Translations under genes and position numbers: made by a program | Shown: piece after piece, positions 8,071-15,409 of the stretch | Layout: each line of letters starts with the position of its first letter | Numbering within the stretch: position 1 is the stretch's first letter | From: an uncultured Prevotella sp. | GTDB taxonomy: Bacteria > Bacteroidota > Bacteroidia > Bacteroidales > Bacteroidaceae | NCBI GenBank assembly: GCA_937895845.1 | Contig: CALBLK010000055.1 | Coordinates: 1 to 35,837 of the forward strand | Length of the DNA stretch: 35,837 nucleotides | Direction of reading: 5' to 3' | The notes under the pieces: model-generated | The model's database searches: none | What the model saw: the letters and a program-made list of their open reading frames with translations, nothing else | Told to the model about the DNA's origin: nothing

Positions 8071-8075
8071 CCTCC
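8071..8075 (-). promoter_or_regulatory. Ribosome binding site for rplF
   Basis: The minus strand reads GGAGG, 7 bases before the rplF ATG at 8063, just after the rpsH stop. It decides the rplF start and is one of very few Shine-Dalgarno sites in the block. Confidence 0.8.
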
Positions 8076-8077
8076 AA

Positions 8078-8473
8078 TTAATATACATAGCAAAGAACCT
8101 CGCCGCCAATCTTCAGGTCAGCTGCCTCTTTGTTTGTCATTACACCTTTGGATGTAGATAATATTGCAATACCTAATCCGTTAATTACTCTCGGCATATC
8201 CTTGTAACCCGTATACCTGCGGAGACCGGGCGTAGACACCCTCTTCAGGCACCTGATTGCGTTCTCCTTGGTAGAGGGGTCATACTTCAAGGCCACCTTG
8301 ATGGTACCCTGAGGACCGTCCTCAACAAACTTGAAGTTAAGGATGTAGCCTTTTTCGAAAAGGATCTTGGTGATTTCCTTTTTAAGGTTTGAAGCCGGTA
8401 CTTCGACAACCCGGTGATGAGCCATGATCGCGTTTCTCAACCTCGTCAGATAATCTGCTATTGGATCTGTCAT
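8078..8473 (-). CDS. rpsH: 30S ribosomal protein S8
   Basis: uS8 is a primary binder of the 16S central domain. The 131 residues start MTDPIADYLTRLRNAIMAHHRVVEVPASNLKKEI and end with the diagnostic NGLGIAILSTSKGVMTNKEA...GGEVLCYVY. In Escherichia coli S8 represses the spc operon by binding near rplE; no such site was recognised here. It lies between rpsN and rplF. Confidence 0.99.
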   Translation of the reverse strand: MTDPIADYLTRLRNAIMAHHRVVEVPASNLKKEITKILFEKGYILNFKFVEDGPQGTIKVALKYDPSTKENAIRCLKRVSTPGLRRYTGYKDMPRVINGLGIAILSTSKGVMTNKEAADLKIGGEVLCYVY

Positions 8474-8541
8474 AAAATAAGTGTTTAATTAATCGGGACT
8501 GCCCCGACAATATTAAAAAAATAACTGTTTTCGTCGCCGGT

Positions 8542-8844
8542 CTACCAGCTGGCCTTCTTCACGCCGGGAATCAAGCCGTTCGACGCCATCTCGCGGAACT
8601 GAATACGAGAGAGGCCGAACTGCCTCATATACCCCTTGGGGCGTCCCGTAATCTTACAGCGGTTATGAAGGCGGATGGGGTTGGCATTCTTGGGAATGCT
8701 CTGCAACTTGCGTGCAGCCTCATAGGCCTCTGCGGCATCGCCGGAAGTAGCGATAATCTTCTTCAGCGCGGCGCGCTTAGCAGCGTAGCGGGCTACCAGT
8801 TTGGCACGCTTCACCTCGCGTGCCTTCATTGATTCTTTTGCCAT
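8542..8844 (-). CDS. rpsN: 30S ribosomal protein S14, zinc-free form
   Basis: uS14 sits in the head of the small subunit. At 100 residues it is the long form. The C-terminal half reads NRCKITGRPKGYMRQFGLSRIQFREMASNGLIPGVKKASW. The short zinc-binding version has CxxC...CxxC; here only one Cys is present, so this is the C-minus type, as in E. coli. It follows rplE by 11 bases and precedes rpsH. Confidence 0.99.
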   Translation of the reverse strand: MAKESMKAREVKRAKLVARYAAKRAALKKIIATSGDAAEAYEAARKLQSIPKNANPIRLHNRCKITGRPKGYMRQFGLSRIQFREMASNGLIPGVKKASW

Positions 8845-8855
8845 ATCTGTTAGTC

Positions 8856-9404
8856 TTATTTAGCGTTCTTAAAGGGCAGGCCGAAAGCCTTGAGCAAGGC
8901 ATAGCCCTCCTCGTCGGTCTTGGCCGAGGTAACGAAAGTGATGTTCATACCCTGGATGCGGTCAACAGAGTCGATGTTAATTTCAGGGAAGATAATCTGC
9001 TCCTGCACACCGAGGGTATAGTTGCCGCGCCCGTCAAACTTTGACTCAATACCCTTGAAGTCACGGATACGGGGAAGAGCTATGCGTACAAGCTTTTCAA
9101 GGAACTCGTACATTCTCTCGCGGCGCAGGGTTACCATCACACCGATAGGCATTTTCTTGCGGAGCTTGAAATTGGCGATATCCTTTTTCGAGTAGGTGGC
9201 CACCGCCTTCTGGCCAGTGATAGAGGTTATCTCATTGATAGCGACATCAATAATCTTCTTATCCTGCGTGGCATCGCCAAGACCCTGGTTTACGACAATC
9301 TTCTTCAACACAGGGACCTCCATCTTGGAACTGTAGTTAAACTGCTTCTCCAATGCCGGCGCTATCTGCTCGGCATAGGTCTTTTTAAGTTGTGCTGTAT
9401 TCAT
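8856..9404 (-). CDS. rplE: 50S ribosomal protein L5
   Basis: uL5 binds 5S rRNA and contacts P-site tRNA. The 182-residue protein has KIVVNQGLGDATQDKKII near the N-terminus, then ITGQKAVATYSKKDIANFKLRKKMPIGVMVTLR and FDGRGNYTLGVQEQIIFPEI. Its ATG overlaps the rplX stop by one base (9404). A GGAGG (9415-9419) lies 10 bases upstream inside the last rplX codons, which may be chance. Confidence 0.99.
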   Translation of the reverse strand: MNTAQLKKTYAEQIAPALEKQFNYSSKMEVPVLKKIVVNQGLGDATQDKKIIDVAINEITSITGQKAVATYSKKDIANFKLRKKMPIGVMVTLRRERMYEFLEKLVRIALPRIRDFKGIESKFDGRGNYTLGVQEQIIFPEINIDSVDRIQGMNITFVTSAKTDEEGYALLKAFGLPFKNAK

Positions 9405-9724
9405 TATTTGATTTCCTCCCCAGACTTTTTAGCGATGCGAACCTTCTTGCCATCTTCGTTCTTCCTGATGGCCACGCGAGTGGGCTTTCCGCTCTTTGGA
9501 TCGATTAAACTGATATTAGAGATGTGGATAGGCGCCTCCTGCTTGACAAATCCGCCTTGGGGATTCTTGGCAGTCGGCTTGGTACTCTTGCTAACGATAT
9601 TCACACCCTCAACGATTGCACGCTGCTTGTCCACGATGACCTTCAGCACCTTTCCCGTCTTGCCCTTGTCCTCACCGGAAAGAACAACAACGTTATCGTT
9701 TTTCTTTATTTTAAACTTACTCAT
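9404..9724 (-). CDS. rplX: 50S ribosomal protein L24
   Basis: uL24 is an assembly initiator near the peptide exit tunnel. The 106-residue protein begins MSKFKIKKNDNVVVLSGEDKGKTGKVLKVI, which is the KOW motif, followed by VEGVNIVSKSTKPTAKNPQGG and a basic tail. It lies 20 bases after rplN and is translationally adjacent to rplE by a one-base overlap. Confidence 0.99.
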   Translation of the reverse strand: MSKFKIKKNDNVVVLSGEDKGKTGKVLKVIVDKQRAIVEGVNIVSKSTKPTAKNPQGGFVKQEAPIHISNISLIDPKSGKPTRVAIRKNEDGKKVRIAKKSGEEIK

Positions 9725-9744
9725 TTGTTTGTCTTCATTAAATA

Positions 9745-10110
9745 TTAAAGAACCTCAGGTGCCAGCGAAACGACCTTCATGTTAACGGCGCGCAGCTCGC
9801 GGGCCACGGGGCCGAAGATGCGGCTGCCGCGGATTTCCCCTGCATTGTTGAGCAACACGCAGGCGTTGTCATCAAAGCGGATATAAGATCCGTCCGGGCG
9901 GCGTATTTCCTTCTTGGTGCGGACAATCAAAGCCTTTGACACTGCACCCTTTTTCAAGTCACTTGAAGGGATGACGTTCTTGACAGCAACGACAATCACG
10001 TCGCCAACACTTGCGTAACGGCGGCCTGTTCCGCCGAGCACACGGATACAGAGAGCCTCGCGAGCGCCACTGTTATCACATACTGTTAGTCTTGATTCTG
10101 TCTGTATCAT
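9745..10110 (-). CDS. rplN: 50S ribosomal protein L14
   Basis: uL14 lies at the subunit interface and is the docking site of the silencing factor RsfS. The 121-residue length is typical. It starts MIQTESRLTVCDNSGAREALCIRVLGG and contains VKNVIPSSDLKKGAVSKALIVRTKKEIRRPDGSYIRFDDNACVLLN, close to the family consensus. It lies 2 bases after rpsQ. Confidence 0.99.
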   Translation of the reverse strand: MIQTESRLTVCDNSGAREALCIRVLGGTGRRYASVGDVIVVAVKNVIPSSDLKKGAVSKALIVRTKKEIRRPDGSYIRFDDNACVLLNNAGEIRGSRIFGPVARELRAVNMKVVSLAPEVL

Positions 10111-10112
10111 AA

Positions 10113-10370
10113 TTACTTGGCTTTTTCAACGATTTGAACTAATCTCCATCTCTTAGTCTTACTCAAGGGACGGGTTTCCATAATGAGCACTGTATCACCT
10201 ACATTGGCCTCATTCTTTTCATCATGAGCGTGGTACTTCTTCGTCTTCTGGACGAACTTACCGTATATGGGGTGCATCTCCTTGAACTTAGCGGCAATGA
10301 CGATTGTCTTGTCCATCTTGTTGCTAATCACCACACCCTGTCTTGTCTTTCTTAAATTTCTTGTTTCCAT
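10113..10370 (-). CDS. rpsQ: 30S ribosomal protein S17
   Basis: uS17 is a small OB-fold protein of the 30S body. The 85 residues start METRNLRKTRQGVVISNKMDKTIVIAAKFKEMHPIYGKFVQKTKKYHAHDE and contain GDTVLIMETRPLSKTKRWRLV, the family signature. Order rpmC-rpsQ-rplN is canonical. Confidence 0.99.
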   Translation of the reverse strand: METRNLRKTRQGVVISNKMDKTIVIAAKFKEMHPIYGKFVQKTKKYHAHDEKNEANVGDTVLIMETRPLSKTKRWRLVQIVEKAK

Positions 10371-10381
10371 CTGGCCCGTTA

Positions 10382-10576
10382 TTATTTGTTAAGTTCCCTT
10401 TGACGGAGTTCTGTCTTCATACGCGCGATGTCACGACGCATATTCTTGATTTGAGAGGGGTTCTCCAGGGGAGAGATTGCGTGGTTCAACTTCATCTGGT
10501 TGTACTTTGCAACCTCTGCATTGATTCTTTCGGCCAAGTCCTTGGTCTCCAGCTTTTTGATTTCACTCGTCTTCAT
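10382..10576 (-). CDS. rpmC: 50S ribosomal protein L29
   Basis: uL29 sits at the tunnel exit and contacts trigger factor and SRP. The protein is a two-helix coil of 64 residues, MKTSEIKKLETKDLAERI..., with the RRDIARMKTELRQRE signature. A TTG two codons upstream (10582) is in frame, but the ATG at 10576 gives the family N-terminus and leaves a 2-base gap after the rplP stop, so it is chosen. Confidence 0.97.
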   Translation of the reverse strand: MKTSEIKKLETKDLAERINAEVAKYNQMKLNHAISPLENPSQIKNMRRDIARMKTELRQRELNK

Positions 10577-10578
10577 AA

Positions 10579-11007
10579 TCAAGCGTTTTTATCGTAATCA
10601 CGTCTAACAACAAACTTAGTCTTCACGGGCAGTTTCTGCGCGGCGAGGCGGAGTGCCTCCTTGGCGATGTCAAAAGAAACGCCTTCCACTTCAAAGAGGA
10701 TACGTCCCGGGGTAACCGGCGCCACCCATCCTGCGGGGTCACCCTTACCCTTACCCATACGCACGTCAGCAGGCTTGCGGGTGATGGGCTTGTCGGGGAA
10801 GATGCGGATCCAGACCTGGCCCTCGCGCTGCATATACCTGTTCACAGCGACACGGGCAGCCTCTATCTGCCGGCTGTCAATCCATTTTGCCTCAAGCGTC
10901 TTGATGCCAAATGAGCCGAAAGCCAGCTGTGTACCCCGGTGGGCGTTACCTTTGTTGCCACGTCCATCCTGAGGTCTTCTATATTTTACTCTCTTAGGTT
11001 GTAACAT
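10579..11007 (-). CDS. rplP: 50S ribosomal protein L16
   Basis: uL16 binds near the A site and peptidyl transferase centre. The 142-residue protein starts MLQPKRVKYRRPQDGRGNKGNAHRG and carries GSFGIKTLEAKWIDSRQIEAARVAVNRYMQREGQVWIRIFPDKPITRKPADVRMGKGKGDPAGWVAPV. The arginine hydroxylated by RoxA/YcfD in E. coli lies in the conserved RMGKGKG region. It follows rpsC by 21 bases. Confidence 0.99.
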   Translation of the reverse strand: MLQPKRVKYRRPQDGRGNKGNAHRGTQLAFGSFGIKTLEAKWIDSRQIEAARVAVNRYMQREGQVWIRIFPDKPITRKPADVRMGKGKGDPAGWVAPVTPGRILFEVEGVSFDIAKEALRLAAQKLPVKTKFVVRRDYDKNA

Positions 11008-11028
11008 GATAGCTTCTTTTCTTTAAAA

Positions 11029-11751
11029 TTATTTATTCTTCTTATTACGGAACTTCCTGCCACCATTGTTACCGTTGGAGCGTCCGTTGGACTTTTCCTG
11101 GGTGAAGTCGGGCGCGAGGTCACGCTTGCCGTACACTTCGCCCCTGCAAATCCACACCTTGATGCCCAGCAGCCCCACCTTGGTGAGTGCCTCAGCCTGG
11201 CAGAAGTCGATGTCTGCGCGGAAAGTGTGCAGGGGGGTGCGTCCCTCTTTGTACATTTCCTTCCGTGCCATTTCGGCACCGTTCAGACGTCCTGTAATTT
11301 GAACCTTGATACCCTCAGCGCCGGCACGCATGGTGTTGGCCACGGCCATCTTGATGGCACGGCGGTAGGCAATCTTGCCCTCCACCTGGCGAGCGATGTT
11401 GTTGGCCACGATTGTTGCGTCCAGCTCGGGTTTCTTAACCTCGAAGATATTGATCTGAATCTCCTTGTCATAGAGCTTCTTCAGTTCTTCCTTCAGTTTG
11501 TCTACGTCTTGTCCACCCTTACCAATGACAATACCCGGGCGGGCCGTGCAGATAGTGATGGTAACCAGTTTCAAGGTACGTTCGATGACAATACGAGACA
11601 CGCTGGCCTTGGCCAGACGCTCGTTGAGGTACTTGCGGATCTTCCGGTCCTCGACCAGGTTGTCTCCGAAGTCTTTGCCACCAAACCAATTTGAATCCCA
11701 ACCTCTAATAATACCAAGTCGGTTGCTTATCGGATTTACTTTCTGTCCCAT
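11029..11751 (-). CDS. rpsC: 30S ribosomal protein S3
   Basis: uS3 forms part of the mRNA entry site. The 240-residue protein has MGQKVNPISNRLGIIRGWDSNWFGG at the N-terminus, a type II KH domain (about 40-110) with RPGIVIGKGGQDVDKLKEEL, and the C-terminal S3 domain with TRAGAEGIKVQITGRLNGAEMARKE. A basic asparagine-rich tail (NGRSNGNNGGRKFRNKKNK) closes it. It lies 9 bases after rplV. Confidence 0.99.
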   Translation of the reverse strand: MGQKVNPISNRLGIIRGWDSNWFGGKDFGDNLVEDRKIRKYLNERLAKASVSRIVIERTLKLVTITICTARPGIVIGKGGQDVDKLKEELKKLYDKEIQINIFEVKKPELDATIVANNIARQVEGKIAYRRAIKMAVANTMRAGAEGIKVQITGRLNGAEMARKEMYKEGRTPLHTFRADIDFCQAEALTKVGLLGIKVWICRGEVYGKRDLAPDFTQEKSNGRSNGNNGGRKFRNKKNK

Positions 11752-11760
11752 TCTGCTTAG

Positions 11761-12162
11761 TTATTTATCATTAGTTTTAGCGTCTACAAACAAGGTAATG
11801 TGGTTAGAGCGCTTGCGGATTCTGTAACCTCGTCCCTGCGGGGCGGGTCTCATGCGCTTCATCGTCACGCCCTCATCCACGAAAATCTTCGAGATGAAGA
11901 GCTCTCCGTCCTCAGCCTTGCGGTCATTCTTGGCCTCCCAGTTGGCGATGGCCGACCGGAGGAGTTTCTCCACGTCAGCAGCAGCGGCCTTTTTCGAGAA
12001 ACGGAGAACGCCAAGAGCCCTGTTCACCTCCATTCCGCGGACCATGTCAACGACATAGCGCATCTTTCTCGGGGAGGAGGGAACGCCTTTGAGCTTGGCA
12101 AAATACTGTGTTTTAAGGGCTGCCTTTCTTTCTTCAGCCTTAATATGTTTTCTTGCTCCCAT
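11761..12162 (-). CDS. rplV: 50S ribosomal protein L22
   Basis: uL22 reaches into the peptide exit tunnel with its beta hairpin, a site of macrolide resistance changes. The 133 residues contain LKGVPSSPRKMRYVVDMVRGMEVNRALGVLRFSKKAAA and the hairpin FVDEGVTMKRMRPAPQGRGYRIRKRSNHITL. No deletion in the hairpin is visible. It lies 33 bases after rpsS. Confidence 0.99.
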   Translation of the reverse strand: MGARKHIKAEERKAALKTQYFAKLKGVPSSPRKMRYVVDMVRGMEVNRALGVLRFSKKAAAADVEKLLRSAIANWEAKNDRKAEDGELFISKIFVDEGVTMKRMRPAPQGRGYRIRKRSNHITLFVDAKTNDK

Positions 12163-12195
12163 TATTGAATTCTATTTACTGATGGATTAACCTGA

Positions 12196-12462
12196 TTACT
12201 TCTTATTACCGGCATGACCACCAAAGCGCCTTGTGGGCGAGAACTCGCCGAGCTTGTGACCGACCATGTTTTCAGTAATGTAAACAGGGATAAATTTATT
12301 TCCGTTATGAACTGCAACAGTATGACCCACGAAATCGGGTGAAATCATTGAAGCTCTGGCCCATGTCTTAACGACACTCTTCTTGCCACTCTCGTTCATC
12401 GCAAGAATCTTCTTTTCGAGCGAAACGTTAATGTACGGACCTTTTTTTAATGAACGACTCAT
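12196..12462 (-). CDS. rpsS: 30S ribosomal protein S19
   Basis: uS19 lies in the 30S head with S13. The 88 residues begin MSRSLKKGPYINVSLEKKILAMNESGKKSVVKTWARASMISPDFVGHTVAVHNGNKFIPVYITENMVGHKLGEFSPTR, near consensus throughout, and end FGGHAGNKK. It lies 22 bases after rplB. Confidence 0.99.
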   Translation of the reverse strand: MSRSLKKGPYINVSLEKKILAMNESGKKSVVKTWARASMISPDFVGHTVAVHNGNKFIPVYITENMVGHKLGEFSPTRRFGGHAGNKK

Positions 12463-12484
12463 AATTTACTCTTAGTTAACTTGA

Positions 12485-13309
12485 TTACTTACTTGCTCTC
12501 TCAATGATGTACTTGTTCGAAAGCTTCTTGGGCGCACGCGTCTTGAGGCCCTTTGCATACAGGCCCTTGCGTGAGCGCGGGTGACCTCCTGACTGACGGC
12601 CCTCGCCACCGCCCATCGGGTGGTCGTGCGGGTTCATCACAACACCGCGGTTGTGCGGGCGGCGTCCCTTCCAGCGGGAGCGTCCTGCCTTGCCGGATTT
12701 TTCAAGAGCATGGTCTGAGTTGCCCACGCTACCAACGGTAGCCTTGCAGGCACTGAGCACCTGGCGTGTCTCTCCCGAGGGGAGCTTGACCACGCAGTAG
12801 TTTCCCTCACGGGAAGTTAACTGGGCGAAATTACCAGCCGAGCGGACGAGCAGCGCACCCTGTCCGGGCCGCAATTCGATGTTGTGAATCACGGTACCCA
12901 CGGGGATGTTGGCCAGGGGAAGCGCGTTACCTATCTCAGGCGCGGCCTCCACCCCGGACATCAGGGTTGCACCCACTTCAAGTCCGTTAGGAGCAATGAT
13001 ATAACGTTTTTCACCATCAGCGTAGAACAGCAATGCGATACGGGCCGAGCGGTTCGGATCGTACTCGATTGTCTTGACCACAGCTGGAACACCATCTTTC
13101 TCTCGCTTGAAGTCGATCATACGCAACTTCCTCTTGTGGCCGCCGCCCCTGTAGCGGACGGTCATCTTACCGGTGTTGTTTCGACCGCCGGTAGAGCGCT
13201 TACCGTAAACGAGAGACTTCTCTGGCACGGATGCAGTAATTTCCTCGAACGTGCCAATAACCTTGTGTCTTTGTCCCGGAGTTACCGGTTTAAATTTACG
13301 TACTGCCAT
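12485..13309 (-). CDS. rplB: 50S ribosomal protein L2
   Basis: uL2 is needed for subunit association and peptidyl transfer. The 274-residue protein has MAVRKFKPVTPGQRHK, an OB-fold and SH3-like domain, and GVVMNPHDHPMGGGEGR (about 222-238), which contains the conserved His next to the peptidyl transferase centre. The tail is shortened only slightly from the family norm. It lies 6 bases after rplW. Confidence 0.99.
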   Translation of the reverse strand: MAVRKFKPVTPGQRHKVIGTFEEITASVPEKSLVYGKRSTGGRNNTGKMTVRYRGGGHKRKLRMIDFKREKDGVPAVVKTIEYDPNRSARIALLFYADGEKRYIIAPNGLEVGATLMSGVEAAPEIGNALPLANIPVGTVIHNIELRPGQGALLVRSAGNFAQLTSREGNYCVVKLPSGETRQVLSACKATVGSVGNSDHALEKSGKAGRSRWKGRRPHNRGVVMNPHDHPMGGGEGRQSGGHPRSRKGLYAKGLKTRAPKKLSNKYIIERASK

Positions 13310-13315
13310 TTTAAA

Positions 13316-13672
13316 TTATTGTATATTGCTGTAAAAATCAATTGTGTCGCCCTCCCTTAGCGTAACGATTGCCTTCTTGAACGCACTCTTCTTGCCTCTG
13401 ATAAGCCCGGCCTTCGTATAGCGGGCCATGCGCTTCCCGGCATAGCGAAGGGTGTTCACGCTGATTACCTTCACGTTGTAAAGGCTCTCAACCTCTTTCT
13501 TGATTTCAATCTTGTTGGCCTCAGGTCTCACGATGAAGCCATACCTGGGAGTTGCTTTCTTTGTGCGCTCCTCGCCACCTTTCGACTTCACCCTGTAAGT
13601 TCTGTCCACAGACGACTTTTCCGTGATTCTGGTCATCTTCTCAGTGACCAGAGGTTTTATGATAAATGCCAT
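13316..13672 (-). CDS. rplW: 50S ribosomal protein L23
   Basis: uL23 frames the tunnel exit and binds trigger factor, SRP and SecY. The protein is 118 residues, longer than the roughly 100 of E. coli. It begins AFIIKPLVTEKMTRITEK; the extra residues appear as a charged stretch (GGEERTKKATPR, about 32-43) before the conserved YGFIVRPEANKIEIKKEVESLYNVKVISVNTL. The C-terminal KKAIVTLREGDTIDFY is typical. Order rplD-rplW-rplB is canonical. Confidence 0.97.
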   Translation of the reverse strand: MAFIIKPLVTEKMTRITEKSSVDRTYRVKSKGGEERTKKATPRYGFIVRPEANKIEIKKEVESLYNVKVISVNTLRYAGKRMARYTKAGLIRGKKSAFKKAIVTLREGDTIDFYSNIQ

Positions 13673-13687
13673 AGTCTAAAGTGCTCT

Positions 13688-14317
13688 TTATTTGTTTAAG
13701 ATTCCGTCGATAGTCTTCAGGGACTCCTCTGTAACGACAAGAACATCCGCATTCAAGACATTGTATGTATTGAGATTGGATGCGAGCATTACCTTGGAGC
13801 GCTGCAAGTTGCGAGCCGACAAATATACGTTTTTATTTGCAGTTGGCAAAACAAAAAGGGATTTCTTGCCGTCGACTTTGAGATTTTTTGCAATATTTAT
13901 GAACTCTTTGGTCTTGGGGGCTTCCATATTGAAATCCTCAACAACGACGATGGCGTTCTCCTGAGCCTTGTAAGAGAGTGCGCTCTTGCGCGCGAGAGCC
14001 TTCACTTTCTTGTTCAGCTTGAAGCGGTAGTCACGCGGCTTGGGGCCGAACACACGGCCTCCGCCAACGAGAAGAGGCGAGTTGATGTCGCCCCGGCGTG
14101 CGCCACCGCCGCCCTTCTGGCGGCCGAGCTTGCGTGTTGACCCGGAAACCTCGCTTCTTTCCTTAGCCTTGTGAGTGCCCTGGCGCTGGTTAGCCAAGAA
14201 CTGCTTTACGTCAAGGTAAATGACGTGGTCGTTAGGTTCAATTCCGAAGACAGATTCGTTTAACGTAACCTTTCTTCCGGTCTCCTGACCATTGATATTT
14301 AATACGCTAATTTCCAT
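13688..14317 (-). CDS. rplD: 50S ribosomal protein L4
   Basis: uL4 lines the exit tunnel and, in enterobacteria, represses the S10 operon. The 209-residue protein has the tunnel loop with STRKLGRQKGGGGARRGDINSPLLVGGGRVFGPKPRDY (about 61-98). Its ATG overlaps the rplC stop (shared base 14317). The leader of rpsJ here has no recognised L4-binding structure. Confidence 0.99.
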   Translation of the reverse strand: MEISVLNINGQETGRKVTLNESVFGIEPNDHVIYLDVKQFLANQRQGTHKAKERSEVSGSTRKLGRQKGGGGARRGDINSPLLVGGGRVFGPKPRDYRFKLNKKVKALARKSALSYKAQENAIVVVEDFNMEAPKTKEFINIAKNLKVDGKKSLFVLPTANKNVYLSARNLQRSKVMLASNLNTYNVLNADVLVVTEESLKTIDGILNK

Positions 14318-14931
14318 TATTTCTCAATTAAAACGGTTGAACCATTACATCCGGCGACAGACCCCTTCACAAGAATGAGGTTGTGCTCCGGAATCACTTT
14401 TAACACTCGAAGGTTCTGGGTTGTCACGCGGTCGCCACCCATGTGGCCGCCCATTCTCATGCCCTTGAACACCTTTGCGGGGTATGAACAGGCACCGATA
14501 GAACCCGGCTTGCGGGCACGGTCATCCTGCCCGTGAGTGCTCTGGCCCACACCGCCGAAGCCATGACGCTTCATGACACCCTGGAAGCCCTTTCCCTTAG
14601 AGGTGCCAACCACATCGACAAAGTCGGTGCCGCTGAAGAGCTCCACTGTGATGGTGTCGCCGAGGTTATGCTCCTCGTCAAACTTGAACTCGGCCAAGTG
14701 GCGCTTGGGTGTTGTGCCCGCTTTCTTGAACACGCCCATCATTGGCTTGGTGGTGTTCTTCTCCTTGGCCTCGCCAAAGGCGAGCTGGAGAGCTGCGTAG
14801 CCGTCTTTCTCGACGGTCTTCACTTGGGTGACAACACAAGGACCAGCTTCGATAACAGTGCACGGCACATTCTTGCCGTCGGCACTGAAAACGGATGTCA
14901 TTCCGATTTTTCTTCCTATTAATCCTGGCAT
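14317..14931 (-). CDS. rplC: 50S ribosomal protein L3
   Basis: uL3 binds near the peptidyl transferase centre and starts 50S assembly. The 204-residue protein begins MPGLIGRKIGMTSVFSADGKNVPCTVIEAGPCVV. The long loop carries KGKGFQGVMKRHGFGGVGQSTHGQDDRARKPGSIGACSYPAKVFKGMRMGGHMGG, the family signature. It follows rpsJ by 60 bases. Confidence 0.99.
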   Translation of the reverse strand: MPGLIGRKIGMTSVFSADGKNVPCTVIEAGPCVVTQVKTVEKDGYAALQLAFGEAKEKNTTKPMMGVFKKAGTTPKRHLAEFKFDEEHNLGDTITVELFSGTDFVDVVGTSKGKGFQGVMKRHGFGGVGQSTHGQDDRARKPGSIGACSYPAKVFKGMRMGGHMGGDRVTTQNLRVLKVIPEHNLILVKGSVAGCNGSTVLIEK

Positions 14932-14991
14932 TTCAATTGATTATTTAAAAAATTAAAGATTCATGTATTATAAAGCCCTGCCAAACAGTCA

Positions 14992-15297
14992 CTACACCTT
15001 GATTTCGACCTCCACGCCGCTGGGCAGCTCAAGTTTCATCAGAGCGTCAACCGTCTTTGCGGTGGAGCTGTAGATGTCAATAAGGCGCTTGTAGTCGGAC
15101 AGCTGGAACTGCTCGCGCGCCTTCTTGTTGACAAAGGTACTGCGGTTGACCGTATAGATACGCTTGTGCGTGGGAAGGGGGATGGGACCGCTGATGATGG
15201 CACCCGTGGCCTTGACGGCCTTCACGATTTTCTCTGCTGACTTGTCAACCAGTTTGTGGTCGTAGGACTTCAGCTTGATTCTGATTTTCTGACTCAT
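14992..15297 (-). CDS. rpsJ: 30S ribosomal protein S10
   Basis: uS10 (NusE) acts both in the 30S head and in transcription antitermination with NusB. The 101 residues read MSQKIRIKLKSYDHKLVDKSAEKIVKAVKATGAIISGPIPLPTHKRIYTV, then the RNA-contacting loop with NKKAREQFQ. It opens the S10 part of the cluster, 112 bases after fusA. That gap holds a 10-bp hairpin (15345-15376). Confidence 0.99.
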   Translation of the reverse strand: MSQKIRIKLKSYDHKLVDKSAEKIVKAVKATGAIISGPIPLPTHKRIYTVNRSTFVNKKAREQFQLSDYKRLIDIYSSTAKTVDALMKLELPSGVEVEIKV

Positions 15298-15344
15298 GTC
15301 TTCTGTTTTGTTGTATGATTATTTAAGCGCAAGGTTAAAGAGGC

Positions 15345-15376
15345 GCGCCGCTTAAGAGTCATTCGCTAAGCGGCGC
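15345..15376 (-). other. Hairpin in the fusA-rpsJ gap
   Basis: A perfect 10-bp inverted repeat (gcgccgctta at 15345-15354 with taagcggcgc at 15367-15376, 12-base loop) lies in the leader between fusA and rpsJ. No long T run follows on the minus strand, so it is more likely a leader, attenuation or processing element than a full terminator. Its function is inferred only. Confidence 0.6.
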
Positions 15377-15409
15377 CCTCCTCTCACCCATTTTCTCGTA
15401 TTGCGTTGG

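Noticed and set aside
9415..9419. Shine-Dalgarno site before rplE
   Set aside because: GGAGG is 10 bases from the ATG and is produced by the Gly/Glu codons at the end of rplX, so it may be chance; kept only as a remark.
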